Assembly: GCA_947305675.1 (NCBI GenBank)
Contig: CAMZED010000001.1
Span: forward strand, 6,445 to 70,444
Length of the DNA: 64,000 bases
DNA from: an uncultured Clostridia bacterium
GTDB lineage: Bacteria > Bacillota > Clostridia > Oscillospirales > CAG-382
Reading direction: 5' to 3'
The notes below the pieces were generated by a model, which ran no database searches, was not told the origin of the DNA, and saw only the letters and a list, made by a program, of their open reading frames with translations. Made by a program: the position numbers and the translations under genes. Positions 15,206 through 22,857 of the stretch are shown here, piece by piece (positions within the stretch are counted from its first letter, which is position 1; each line of letters starts with the position of its first letter).

Positions 15206-16719
15206 AAAAAGAAGATATCGAACACTTCGCCGTCAACCGCGGAAACGTCTTATATGTAAGCACCCGCGGCGGCAAAAACAGTTATTCCTCCGCGGAGGTG
15301 ATAAAAAAAGGCATCGCGGACGACGGCGGGCTTTTTATCCCGACGGCTGTGCGTGACCTTTATTGCGATCTCGAACGGCTTTGCGGAATGGATTACCCGG
15401 ACAGAGCCGCGGCGGTGCTTTCGGCTTTTCTTACCGATTACCCTCTCTGCAAACTTATCGACGCCGCCCGCGCGGCGTACTCGCCCGAAAAATTCAACGG
15501 TCCGGCGGCTCCGATCGCCAAAGTCGGAAGCGATTATTTTCTGGAGCTCTGGCACGGCCCGACGAGCGCTTTTAAAGATATGGCGCTGCAGATAATGCCG
15601 CGCCTGCTTTCGCTTGCACTGGATATGACCGGAGAGGAAAAAGACGCATATATACTCGTCGCCACCAGCGGCGACACCGGAAAAGCCGCGCTTGAAGGCT
15701 ACAAAGACGTCCCGCGCGTGAAGATAAAAGTTTTTTACCCGGCAAACGGGGTCTCGAACATACAAAAGCGGCAGATGAGTTCGCAGACCGGCGAAAACGT
15801 CGACGTGGTGGCGATAAACGGCAATTTTGACGACGCGCAAACCGGCGTAAAGGCGATCTTCAACGATCCCGACTGCCGCGCCGCCGCAGAGGAAAAGGGC
15901 TTTTTCTTCTCGAGCGCCAACTCCATCAACTGGGGCAGGCTTGCGCCGCAGACGGCTTATTATATCTCGGCATACTGCGACCTTGTGAACGAAAAACAGA
16001 TCGAGCCCGGCGAAAAGATCGATTTTGTCGTTCCGACGGGCAACTTCGGCAACATTTTCGCCGCATACATCGCCAAAAGCTGCGGGTTCCCCATCGGGAA
16101 GCTCGTCTGCGCCTCAAACCGCAACAACGTGCTTACCGACTTTTTCAACACCGGTATATATGATCGCCGCCGCGAATTTTTCACGACCGAATCGCCCTCG
16201 ATGGACATACTTATATCAAGCAACCTCGAACGCCTGCTTTACAGTGCGTTCGGCGCGGAACAGACCGCGGCTTATATGAGCGATCTTTCGAAAAACGGGT
16301 TTTATAAGCTCGACGGCGAAAAACTGCGGCTGCTTCGCCGTGATTTCACGGGGTATTATTGCGACGGCGACGGCACTTCGGCGGCAATACGCGGCATTTT
16401 TGAAAAATTCGGTTATCTTTGCGATCCGCATACCGCCGTGGCGGCGGCTTGCGCCGAAAAATACCGTCGTTCCGATGAATACGGCGGGAACAAGATAGTG
16501 GTGGTATCGACCGCTTCGCCTTATAAATTCGCTCCGGCGGTGCTTTCGGCGCTGGGTAAAGACGTCCCGCCGGACGATTTCGACGCGCTCGACGGGCTTT
16601 ATCGCGCGACGGGCGTCGCCGTGCCGGAAAACCTCGCCTCGCTCAGAACGTCAAATGTCAGGTTCGACCGCGCCGTCGATCCTGAAGATATGGCGATGAC
16701 GGTGATCGCCGACGCCTGA
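15202..16719 (+). CDS. thrC: Threonine synthase
   Basis: 505 residues, a PLP enzyme converting O-phosphohomoserine to threonine. Recognisable segments are the ADDGGLFIP N-terminal domain, LWHGPTSAFKDMALQ with the PLP lysine, TSGDTGKAALEGY, and VPTGNFGNIFAAYIAKSCG. The length fits the long-form ThrC. The start at ATG 15202 overlaps the yraN stop; the frame extending to 15085 lies inside yraN. About 17 residues precede the usual start (LYVSTRGG). Confidence 0.95.
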   Translation: MKKEDIEHFAVNRGNVLYVSTRGGKNSYSSAEVIKKGIADDGGLFIPTAVRDLYCDLERLCGMDYPDRAAAVLSAFLTDYPLCKLIDAARAAYSPEKFNGPAAPIAKVGSDYFLELWHGPTSAFKDMALQIMPRLLSLALDMTGEEKDAYILVATSGDTGKAALEGYKDVPRVKIKVFYPANGVSNIQKRQMSSQTGENVDVVAINGNFDDAQTGVKAIFNDPDCRAAAEEKGFFFSSANSINWGRLAPQTAYYISAYCDLVNEKQIEPGEKIDFVVPTGNFGNIFAAYIAKSCGFPIGKLVCASNRNNVLTDFFNTGIYDRRREFFTTESPSMDILISSNLERLLYSAFGAEQTAAYMSDLSKNGFYKLDGEKLRLLRRDFTGYYCDGDGTSAAIRGIFEKFGYLCDPHTAVAAACAEKYRRSDEYGGNKIVVVSTASPYKFAPAVLSALGKDVPPDDFDALDGLYRATGVAVPENLASLRTSNVRFDRAVDPEDMAMTVIADA

Positions 16720-16728
16720 AAAAAATCC

Positions 16729-16744
16729 CCGCCGACGCGGGGGT
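16729..16744. terminator. Small GC hairpin between convergent thrC and the DUF1540 gene
   Basis: CCCCGC-CGAC-GCGGGG, with no good T-tract; a weak terminator at best. Confidence 0.4.
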
Positions 16745-16751
16745 AAAGGGA

Positions 16752-16934
16752 TCAACGGTTTTTCGGTTTGAAAGTCGCGCAGACCGTCTGCGTGCTGTTT
16801 GTGGCGGTGGCGGGTCCGACGGCGATCTTTTCCGCCGTGCAATAGCGGATCCCGTCGTGATAAGCGCAATTCACCGCGCTGCAGGTTATGCCGCGGTTGT
16901 GCTTCGGCGCTTTGTTGAAAGTGATCGAATCCAT
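16752..16934 (-). CDS. DUF1540 domain protein, small cysteine-rich
   Basis: 60 residues with the DUF1540 cysteine pattern: ITCSAVNCAYHDGIRYC, then AEKIAV and TVCATFKP. The four cysteines probably bind one metal ion. Such proteins are common in spore-forming Clostridia; the function is unknown. AAAGGAGTCAG lies at the right distance before the ATG. Confidence 0.85.
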   Translation of the reverse strand: MDSITFNKAPKHNRGITCSAVNCAYHDGIRYCTAEKIAVGPATATNSTQTVCATFKPKNR

Positions 16935-17038
16935 GGATCTGACTCCTTTTATTCCGTTTGATTTTTTGCGAAGGCGTTTTCGCCCCGCTTATTGAGTTTT
17001 CCCCGAAACCTTCTCGATTATTTACAAAGGAAGAACAA

Positions 17039-17764
17039 ATGTCTCTTTTTACGATCGCCGACCTTCATCTTTCCTATACCTCGAATAAACCGATGGATAT
17101 ATTCGGCCCGAAGTGGGCAAACCACGCCGAACGCCTGCGCGCAAACTGGCAGGCGAAGGTAAAGCCGCGGGACACCGTCGTTATCGGCGGCGACGTTTCG
17201 TGGGGGATGCGCATCGACGACGCAAAAGCCGACCTGGCTTTTATCGAATCGCTCAACGGCAAAAAAATAATCGTCAAAGGCAACCACGATTTCTGGTGGG
17301 CGACGATGAAAAAACTGTATGAATTCCGTGATTCGCTCGGCGCGGAAAGCATCGACTTCCTTTTTAACAACGCCTATTACGCCGAAGGATTCATTATTTG
17401 CGGAACGCGCGGCTGGTTTCCGGAGGACAATTACAGCCCCGACGACGAAAAAATCGTGAACCGCGAGGCGGAACGGCTGCGCACCTCGATCTTAAAAGGT
17501 CTGGAATTAAAAAAAGAACATCCCGAAAGCGAACTTCTGGTCTTTTTGCATTATCCTCCGGCATACGGCGGGCTGCAATGCAGACGGATCTGCGAAGTGA
17601 TAAACGAATACGGCGTTAAAAGGGTCTTTTACGGCCATATACACGGCGCGCAGAAATCGCTGCTCGTCCCGCAGACGGCGGGGGCGAACCTTTATCTGAC
17701 CGCCGGAGACTGGCTTGATTTCGATCCGGCGGAGATAAAACCCTGCCGCTTTATTACAGTCTGA
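17039..17764 (+). CDS. Calcineurin-like metallophosphoesterase
   Basis: 241 residues with the full two-metal phosphoesterase set: IADLHLS, GGDVSWGM, KGNHDFWW, FLHYPP and YGHIHGA. The start at ATG 17039 follows AAAGGAAG; the frame to 16958 lacks a ribosome site. It resembles a clostridial group of small cytoplasmic phosphoesterases of unknown substrate. Its stop codon lies in a 16-bp sequence repeated at the window end. Confidence 0.88.
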   Translation: MSLFTIADLHLSYTSNKPMDIFGPKWANHAERLRANWQAKVKPRDTVVIGGDVSWGMRIDDAKADLAFIESLNGKKIIVKGNHDFWWATMKKLYEFRDSLGAESIDFLFNNAYYAEGFIICGTRGWFPEDNYSPDDEKIVNREAERLRTSILKGLELKKEHPESELLVFLHYPPAYGGLQCRRICEVINEYGVKRVFYGHIHGAQKSLLVPQTAGANLYLTAGDWLDFDPAEIKPCRFITV

Positions 17765-17776
17765 GCAGAGTGCAGA
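17761..17776. repeat. 16-bp interspersed repeat, copy 1
   Basis: CTGAGCAGAGTGCAGA is identical to 63972-63987, and both continue with a similar AAGCG segment. This copy contains the stop codon of the phosphoesterase gene. Confidence 0.5.
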
Positions 17777-17837
17777 CAAAGCGGCTATTTACGCACCGAT
17801 ACGGCACGAATGACGTAAATTGCCCGAACAAAAAAAC

Positions 17838-17876
17838 GCAAAGGGGTACGGATAAACCGCCCCTTATCTTTTTGCC
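17838..17876 (+). terminator. Terminator after the phosphoesterase gene
   Basis: Arms AAGGGG and CCCCTT with a 13-base loop, followed by ATCTTTTT. Confidence 0.6.
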
Positions 17877-17884
17877 GAAAGCAC

Positions 17885-17912
17885 TTGATTTTTATTGCCG
17901 GTATGCTATAAT
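17885..17912 (+). promoter_or_regulatory. nagA promoter
   Basis: TTGATT (17885-17890), 16 bp, TATAAT (17907-17912), 34 bases before nagA. Confidence 0.75.
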
Positions 17913-17946
17913 TATAAATGAAATATTATGTTTGGAGCAGTTGAAA

Positions 17947-19086
17947 ATGAAAGCGATCATCAACGGAAAAATCATTCTAAGCGACCGGATCGTCGAAGGC
18001 GGCGTTTTGCTGTTCTCCGACGTTTTTGAGGGCATAGTCGACAGCGGCAGCATCCCCGAAGGAGCCGAAGTGATCGACGCCAAAGGCGGCTACGTCGCCC
18101 CCGGACTTATCGACCTTCACATCCACGGTTATCTCGGAAAAGACGTTTGCGACGGCGAAGAGGAAAGCATACGCGTTATATCCAAAGGCCTGCTTGCCAA
18201 CGGTGTGACGGGATATCTGCCGACGACGATGACCGTCGATATGAAAGTTATCAAAAAAGCGCTTGAAGTCTGCCGCGCTCTTAAAGACGAGAGCAGAGAT
18301 TGGGACGGATGCGCCATACTCGGCGTACACGCCGAAGGCCCTTTTATAAGCGAGAAGAAAAAAGGCGCCCAGGACCCGAAATATATCCTTAAGCCCGACG
18401 CGAAGTTTGTTAAAGAATACGCCGATATAATAAAGATAATCACGCTTGCGCCGGAAGAGGACGAGGATTTCGCCGCCATAAAAGAGATCCGCCGTGATAC
18501 CGACGTTATCATGTCGATGGGACACACCAGCGCCGATTACGCCACCGCACTCAAAAGCACCGAGCTCGGCATTCGCCACGTTACGCACCTTTTCAACGCA
18601 ATGTCTCCGCTTGCGCACAGGGCGCCGGGCGTCGTTACCGCCGCGCTTAACAGCGACGTGACCGCCGAACTTATTGTCGACACCTTCCACGTCAATCCCG
18701 CTTTTTACGATATGATCTATAAACTCAAGGGCCGCAGGCTCTGCTTTATCACCGACTGTCTCCCGGCGGGCGGTCTTCCGTTCGGCGAATATACGCTCGG
18801 CGGAACGAAGATCATCTATCGCGATATAGTCTGCCGCCTCGAGGACGGCACCGTCGCGGGGAGCGTGCTTCACCTTAACAAAGGCGTCTGGAATGTTTAT
18901 ACCAATTCTTCGATCCCGCTGTGGGAATGCGTGAACTGCGCTTCGCTCAACCCGGCGACAAGGTTGGGTCTGCAGGATAAAAAAGGCTCGATCGAAGTGG
19001 GTAAAGACGCCGACGTTATTATAACCGACGGCGAATTTGAAGTTCAAAAAACATTTATCGGAGGAAAACTGAAATATGAAGCTTAA
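17947..19086 (+). CDS. nagA: N-acetylglucosamine-6-phosphate deacetylase
   Basis: 379 residues. Amidohydrolase landmarks: GLIDLHIHG near residue 54, the metal-binding Glu in GVHAEGPFISEKKKGAQ, the His of SMGHTSAD and of THLFNAMSPLAHRAPG, and the catalytic Asp in FITDCLPAGGLPFGEYTLGG. It releases acetate from GlcNAc-6-P in amino-sugar and cell-wall recycling. The start at ATG 17947 lies behind GGAGC and just after the promoter; the frame to 17770 reads through that promoter. It overlaps the ROK gene by 11 bases, so the two act together. Confidence 0.95.
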   Translation: MKAIINGKIILSDRIVEGGVLLFSDVFEGIVDSGSIPEGAEVIDAKGGYVAPGLIDLHIHGYLGKDVCDGEEESIRVISKGLLANGVTGYLPTTMTVDMKVIKKALEVCRALKDESRDWDGCAILGVHAEGPFISEKKKGAQDPKYILKPDAKFVKEYADIIKIITLAPEEDEDFAAIKEIRRDTDVIMSMGHTSADYATALKSTELGIRHVTHLFNAMSPLAHRAPGVVTAALNSDVTAELIVDTFHVNPAFYDMIYKLKGRRLCFITDCLPAGGLPFGEYTLGGTKIIYRDIVCRLEDGTVAGSVLHLNKGVWNVYTNSSIPLWECVNCASLNPATRLGLQDKKGSIEVGKDADVIITDGEFEVQKTFIGGKLKYEA

Positions 19087-20455
19087 AGTAAACGCAAAAC
19101 TCGACGAACAGTTTATCCCGCTTGCGCTGGTAGTGCGCGAAATGCGCGAAAAGACCGAAAAAGACGGTCAGGATCTGGTTATCGGCGTTCAAAGGAACAA
19201 AGGCTATATCACCACATATAAAACCCGCATCTTCAAAGACGGGACCGGTCACGACGAAGAAAATTTTGCATTTGTCGAACGTATGGCAAAGGCCTTGCTC
19301 TGGGTTGTCGGCGGATACAAAATAATCATCGCCGGAAGCGAAGTCGTCGGAAACAAAATAAAACAGGCTTATACCGATGGCGGTCTGCGCGATTTCGACG
19401 TTCATTTTATGGAACGCGTTTACGAAAGGCCTTTCGAGGTGGAAGTGCGTCCCCTCTCCGAAGCGCCCGTCGATTACGAAGCCGCCGCGCCCGTCGGCAG
19501 GCATCTTGACGGCTGCCGCATCGGCTTTGACGCCGGCGGAAGCGACCGCAAAGTGAGCGCAGTTATCGACGGCGAAAGCGTTTATTCCGAAGAAGTCGTC
19601 TGGTTCCCCAAAACCAATTCCGATCCGGAATATCACTATCAGGGGATACTCGAGGCGATGAAGACCGCCGCTTCGCATATGCCGCGCGTCGACGCGATCG
19701 GCGTTTCGAGCGCCGGCGTTTATATCGACAACCGCATAATGGTCGCTTCGCTGTTCCTTAAAGTCAGCGACGAGGATTTTGACAGACGCGTTAAGAATAT
19801 GTATCTTGACGTTGCAAAAGAACTCGGCGAGAACATTCCCATTGAGGTCGCCAACGACGGCGACGTCACCGCGCTTGCCGGCGCGATGGATCTTAACGAC
19901 GATTCGGTGCTCGGCGTTGCGATGGGCACCTCCGAAGCCGGCGGTTACGTCGATCCTCAGGGCAACATAACCGGATGGCTCAACGAGCTTGCGTTCGTCC
20001 CGGTGGATTACTGCAAAAACGCGATGGTCGACGAATGGTCCGGCGATTATGGCTGCGGAGTAAAATATTTCTCTCAGGACGGCGTTATAAAACTTGCGCC
20101 CGCCGCCGGGATAGAACTTGACGAATCGCTTTCCCCCGCCGAAAAACTCAAAGTGGTCCAGGGCCTTATGAAGCAAGGCGACGAACGCGCCGCCGCGATC
20201 TATGATACGATCGGCGCTTATTTCGGCTATGCGATCGCGTTCTATTCCGAATTTTACGACATAAAACACGTCCTCATCATGGGGCGCGTCACCTCCGGAG
20301 AAGGCGGAGTCATACTCCTCTCCCGCGCCCAGGAAGTGCTCGATAAAGAATTCCCCGAGCTTGCAAAGAAGATCCGCCTCCACATCCCGGACGAAAGCTC
20401 GCGCAGGGTCGGTCAGTCCGTCGCCGCCGCAAGCCTTCCCGAACTCCGCAAATAA
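19076..20455 (+). CDS. Atypical ROK family protein
   Basis: 459 residues. The C-terminal two-thirds has the ROK phosphate motif FDAGGSDRK (near 158) and the catalytic-Asp segment VANDGDVTALAGAMDL (near 261). The usual zinc motif CGxxGCxE and its histidine are missing: the region reads SGDYGCGVKYFSQDG. About 145 N-terminal residues form an extra domain I do not recognise. ROK proteins are sugar kinases or repressors; there is no helix-turn-helix here, so an amino-sugar kinase partner of NagA is the natural guess. The missing zinc site makes activity uncertain. Confidence 0.75.
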   Translation: MKLKVNAKLDEQFIPLALVVREMREKTEKDGQDLVIGVQRNKGYITTYKTRIFKDGTGHDEENFAFVERMAKALLWVVGGYKIIIAGSEVVGNKIKQAYTDGGLRDFDVHFMERVYERPFEVEVRPLSEAPVDYEAAAPVGRHLDGCRIGFDAGGSDRKVSAVIDGESVYSEEVVWFPKTNSDPEYHYQGILEAMKTAASHMPRVDAIGVSSAGVYIDNRIMVASLFLKVSDEDFDRRVKNMYLDVAKELGENIPIEVANDGDVTALAGAMDLNDDSVLGVAMGTSEAGGYVDPQGNITGWLNELAFVPVDYCKNAMVDEWSGDYGCGVKYFSQDGVIKLAPAAGIELDESLSPAEKLKVVQGLMKQGDERAAAIYDTIGAYFGYAIAFYSEFYDIKHVLIMGRVTSGEGGVILLSRAQEVLDKEFPELAKKIRLHIPDESSRRVGQSVAAASLPELRK

Positions 20456-20474
20456 TTTGTAAACGACAAAACAT

Positions 20475-20507
20475 AAAAAACGTTTGCCTTTTGAGCAAAC
20501 GTTTTTT
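20475..20507. terminator. Bidirectional terminator
   Basis: Arms AAAAAACGTTTGC and GCAAACGTTTTTT around a 7-base loop, between the converging ROK and DUF4037 genes. Confidence 0.9.
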
Positions 20508-20517
20508 ATACTTCGCT

Positions 20518-21474
20518 TTATACAGCGCTTTTTACAGTAAGCAATATGTGTTCGTTGCGAAGACCGGGGTCCGCGATACCGTCGTTGACCGAATAAGCGT
20601 GCTTTTCAAGATCGCCGCAGACGGCGCCCGTAAGTCCCTGTTCCTGAAGCTCGCCGATTATCATTCCGGCGATATCCTCGATGACAAAGCCTTTTGTTTC
20701 GGCGTTTTCGGCGCCGTTGTCGGTGGTGAGCAGATATTCGAACGTTTCGGCAAACTGCGGGAATTTTTCCAACCCGCGCAAAGCCCTGAAGCTCCATTTG
20801 TAATACGGCATATACCTTCGGTTAAGCAGGAAAACGGCATGCATCGCGTGGGTGACGAATAGGTTCGCGGCGAGCTGGGCGGCTCCGGTCTCGCCGTGTT
20901 TTATGCAGCGCGTATAGTTGTATTGCCCCGCCTGCGCCATCATAAGCAGGCTCCCCGCCAGTTTCTTTTTGAACACGTCGGAGGGATAATATGCAATCGA
21001 TCGCCTTATTGCCGAAAAGACGCCGGAATCGTCGCGAAAGATCTCGCCGTTTGTCGCGGAGGCAAGAAAATGCTCCTCTATTCCCAGCCAATCCCCGAGC
21101 GTTTTAAGCCCGTCCGGTCTGCCGGTGAACTTTTTGTAAAAATCACCGATGCGGATCACGCCGCGGCGGTTGCCTCCGACCGGGCTTAACCTTTGGCGCT
21201 TATAGCCGCGATACTCTTTCGGCAGCGAGGCGTAGGCGCGTTCAAGCCGGAATTCCGTGCGCGAATCGACTTTGTCCTCGCCGTCGGGGATAAAAAGGCA
21301 AAAGCCCGGTTCAAAATCGTGATCGGTCGATATCTCATCGTCAAACCCGAAGCATTCCGACCCTTCTCCGACCAACCCGCAGGCGATAAAGCCTTCGAGC
21401 TCGGGAAAAAGATCTTTTATCATATCCCTGCCGAACTCTTCATAATAACCGCGCGATAATTCAAGACCTTTCAT
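20518..21474 (-). CDS. DUF4037 nucleotidyltransferase-like protein
   Basis: 318 residues. The N-terminal part carries a nucleotidyltransferase-like segment VGEGSECFGFDDEISTDHDFEPGF (about 35-58), with Gly-Ser and spaced acidic residues in the place of the GS...DxD motif. A helical C-terminal DUF4037 domain follows (Tyr/Arg-rich, YYPSDVFKKKLAGSLLMMAQAGQYNY). The substrate is unknown. It lies 15 bases downstream of a TPR gene in a two-gene operon, a pairing that recurs in Clostridia. Confidence 0.8.
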   Translation of the reverse strand: MKGLELSRGYYEEFGRDMIKDLFPELEGFIACGLVGEGSECFGFDDEISTDHDFEPGFCLFIPDGEDKVDSRTEFRLERAYASLPKEYRGYKRQRLSPVGGNRRGVIRIGDFYKKFTGRPDGLKTLGDWLGIEEHFLASATNGEIFRDDSGVFSAIRRSIAYYPSDVFKKKLAGSLLMMAQAGQYNYTRCIKHGETGAAQLAANLFVTHAMHAVFLLNRRYMPYYKWSFRALRGLEKFPQFAETFEYLLTTDNGAENAETKGFVIEDIAGMIIGELQEQGLTGAVCGDLEKHAYSVNDGIADPGLRNEHILLTVKSAV

Positions 21475-21489
21475 AACCGAATTCCCCGA

Positions 21490-22314
21490 TCAGCGGCATT
21501 CCGCCGCGCGCTTTTGAAGCTCCTGTGCATATGCGAACCAGCCGTAATATTCAAAAGTCGGCGCGCATTTGTCGCAATAAAAGGCGTAATACCCTTTTTT
21601 CGGCAGCGATTCGGTATCCATAAGCGATTCGGCTCTTTCCAAAAGCGCAGATATCTCCTCGGCTCCTTCCTCCAGCCCTTTGAGCGCTTCGACCGCGTTC
21701 GCCATATTAAGGCAGGTAACAGCCTGTTCAGCCTCGCAATGCTCGCGTTTTTTCATTACCCCGATCGCTTTTTCATAGAGATCGAAGGCTTCGTCGAACC
21801 GCTTTAAATCGACCAGCGCGAGCGCCATGTTGTTGTAAAGCCCGCCGAGCTTGTAGTCGTCAACGGGAAGTTTTTCCTCGTAAAGAGTTTTTGCGCGGGC
21901 ATAAAGTTCCGCCGCGCGTTCGGACATACCGAAAGCCTTGCAGACCGTCGCGGCGTTTAAAAGAGTCGTCGCCCCGGTGACGGTGCCTTCATAGCCGAAA
22001 TCCGCGGCGATCTTCAATCCGCGTTCGGCGGCGTCAAGCGCTTTTTCCTTCATCCCCGCGTTGCGGTAAAGCCCCATCTCCTCGTTCACGATCGAAAGCA
22101 AACCGCCGTTGTCGCGCCCGAGTTCCGCCTCCCGCTCCCAATATTTCAAATGCCTTTCGGCGCCGGAATAATCCTGCTTTGTAAGATATTCGTCGAGTTT
22201 TTCGATGATCCTGCGCAAAGGGACCGTTTCGGCAGGCGTTTTTTTGTCGCCGCCGCTCATATCCAACAGACAGCGCGGCTCTTCATAATCCTCGGGTCTG
22301 AGACGTTCGCTCAT
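21490..22314 (-). CDS. Tetratricopeptide repeat protein
   Basis: 274 residues made of consecutive TPR-like helical hairpins, for example YSGAERHLKYWEREAELGRD, AGMKEKALDAAERGLKIA, FGMSERAAELYARAKTLYEE and LKRFDEAFDLYEKAIGVM. There is no signal peptide, so it is cytoplasmic. A C-terminal YYAFYCDKCAPTFEYYGWF segment is aromatic with a CxxC. It likely binds its operon partner, the DUF4037 protein; the role is unknown. Confidence 0.8.
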   Translation of the reverse strand: MSERLRPEDYEEPRCLLDMSGGDKKTPAETVPLRRIIEKLDEYLTKQDYSGAERHLKYWEREAELGRDNGGLLSIVNEEMGLYRNAGMKEKALDAAERGLKIAADFGYEGTVTGATTLLNAATVCKAFGMSERAAELYARAKTLYEEKLPVDDYKLGGLYNNMALALVDLKRFDEAFDLYEKAIGVMKKREHCEAEQAVTCLNMANAVEALKGLEEGAEEISALLERAESLMDTESLPKKGYYAFYCDKCAPTFEYYGWFAYAQELQKRAAECR

Positions 22315-22429
22315 TTCGTTACCGCCTTTCGCGTTTTTTTATATTCTACAACATTCTGATCATTAATTCAACAACAATTTATCGCCGCCTGACCGTCAGC
22401 GCCCGTTTTAAAATTATTTGAAAAACCTA

Positions 22430-22472
22430 TTGACAAATATTGTCTAACGTGTTAGACTCTAATGCGTTAGAC
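22430..22472 (+). promoter_or_regulatory. blaI-type promoter with two operators
   Basis: TTGACA (22430-22435), 17 bp, TAGACT (22453-22458). A perfect palindrome GTCTAACGTGTTAGAC (22442-22457) covers the spacer and most of the -10, and a second, imperfect one (22457-22472) follows at once. The repeated TCTAA/TTAGA arms suit a BlaI/MecI dimer, so the operon is very probably autorepressed. Confidence 0.85.
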
Positions 22473-22497
22473 AACATTGCTTTTAAGGAGTATTTTT

Positions 22498-22857
22498 ATG
22501 GAAAACACGACTCCCAAAATATTCGAAAGCGAATACCGTTTTTGCCTTATTCTGTGGGAAAAAGAGCCGGTATCGCGCAGTGAACTCGCCGCCGTCTGCA
22601 AAGAAAAACTCGGTTGGTCGCGCACGACGACCTATACCGTAATATCCCGCCTTGCCGCGCGGGGGGTGCTGACTGCCGAAGCCGGCGCGGTAAGATCGCT
22701 TGTTTCAAAAGAAGAAGTCCAGCGCGCGGAAATGGGTGATCTGCTGGAAAAGCGGTTCGAAGGATCGCTTCCGGCGTTTATCGCCGCGTTCACCAAAGTC
22801 GGCAAGATATCCGAACGCGACGCCGAAGAGATAAAAAGGATGCTTGAACAACAATGA
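22498..22857 (+). CDS. BlaI/MecI/CopY family repressor
   Basis: 119 residues, a winged-helix repressor: ILWEKEPVSRSELAAVCKEKLGWSRTTTYTVISRLAARGVL (spanning about 17-57) is the DNA-binding domain, and the C-terminal helices mediate dimerisation and carry the family cleavage region. The start at ATG 22498 follows AAGGAG; the upstream frame begins within the operators. Its stop overlaps the M56 protease gene (ATGA). Confidence 0.92.
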   Translation: MENTTPKIFESEYRFCLILWEKEPVSRSELAAVCKEKLGWSRTTTYTVISRLAARGVLTAEAGAVRSLVSKEEVQRAEMGDLLEKRFEGSLPAFIAAFTKVGKISERDAEEIKRMLEQQ

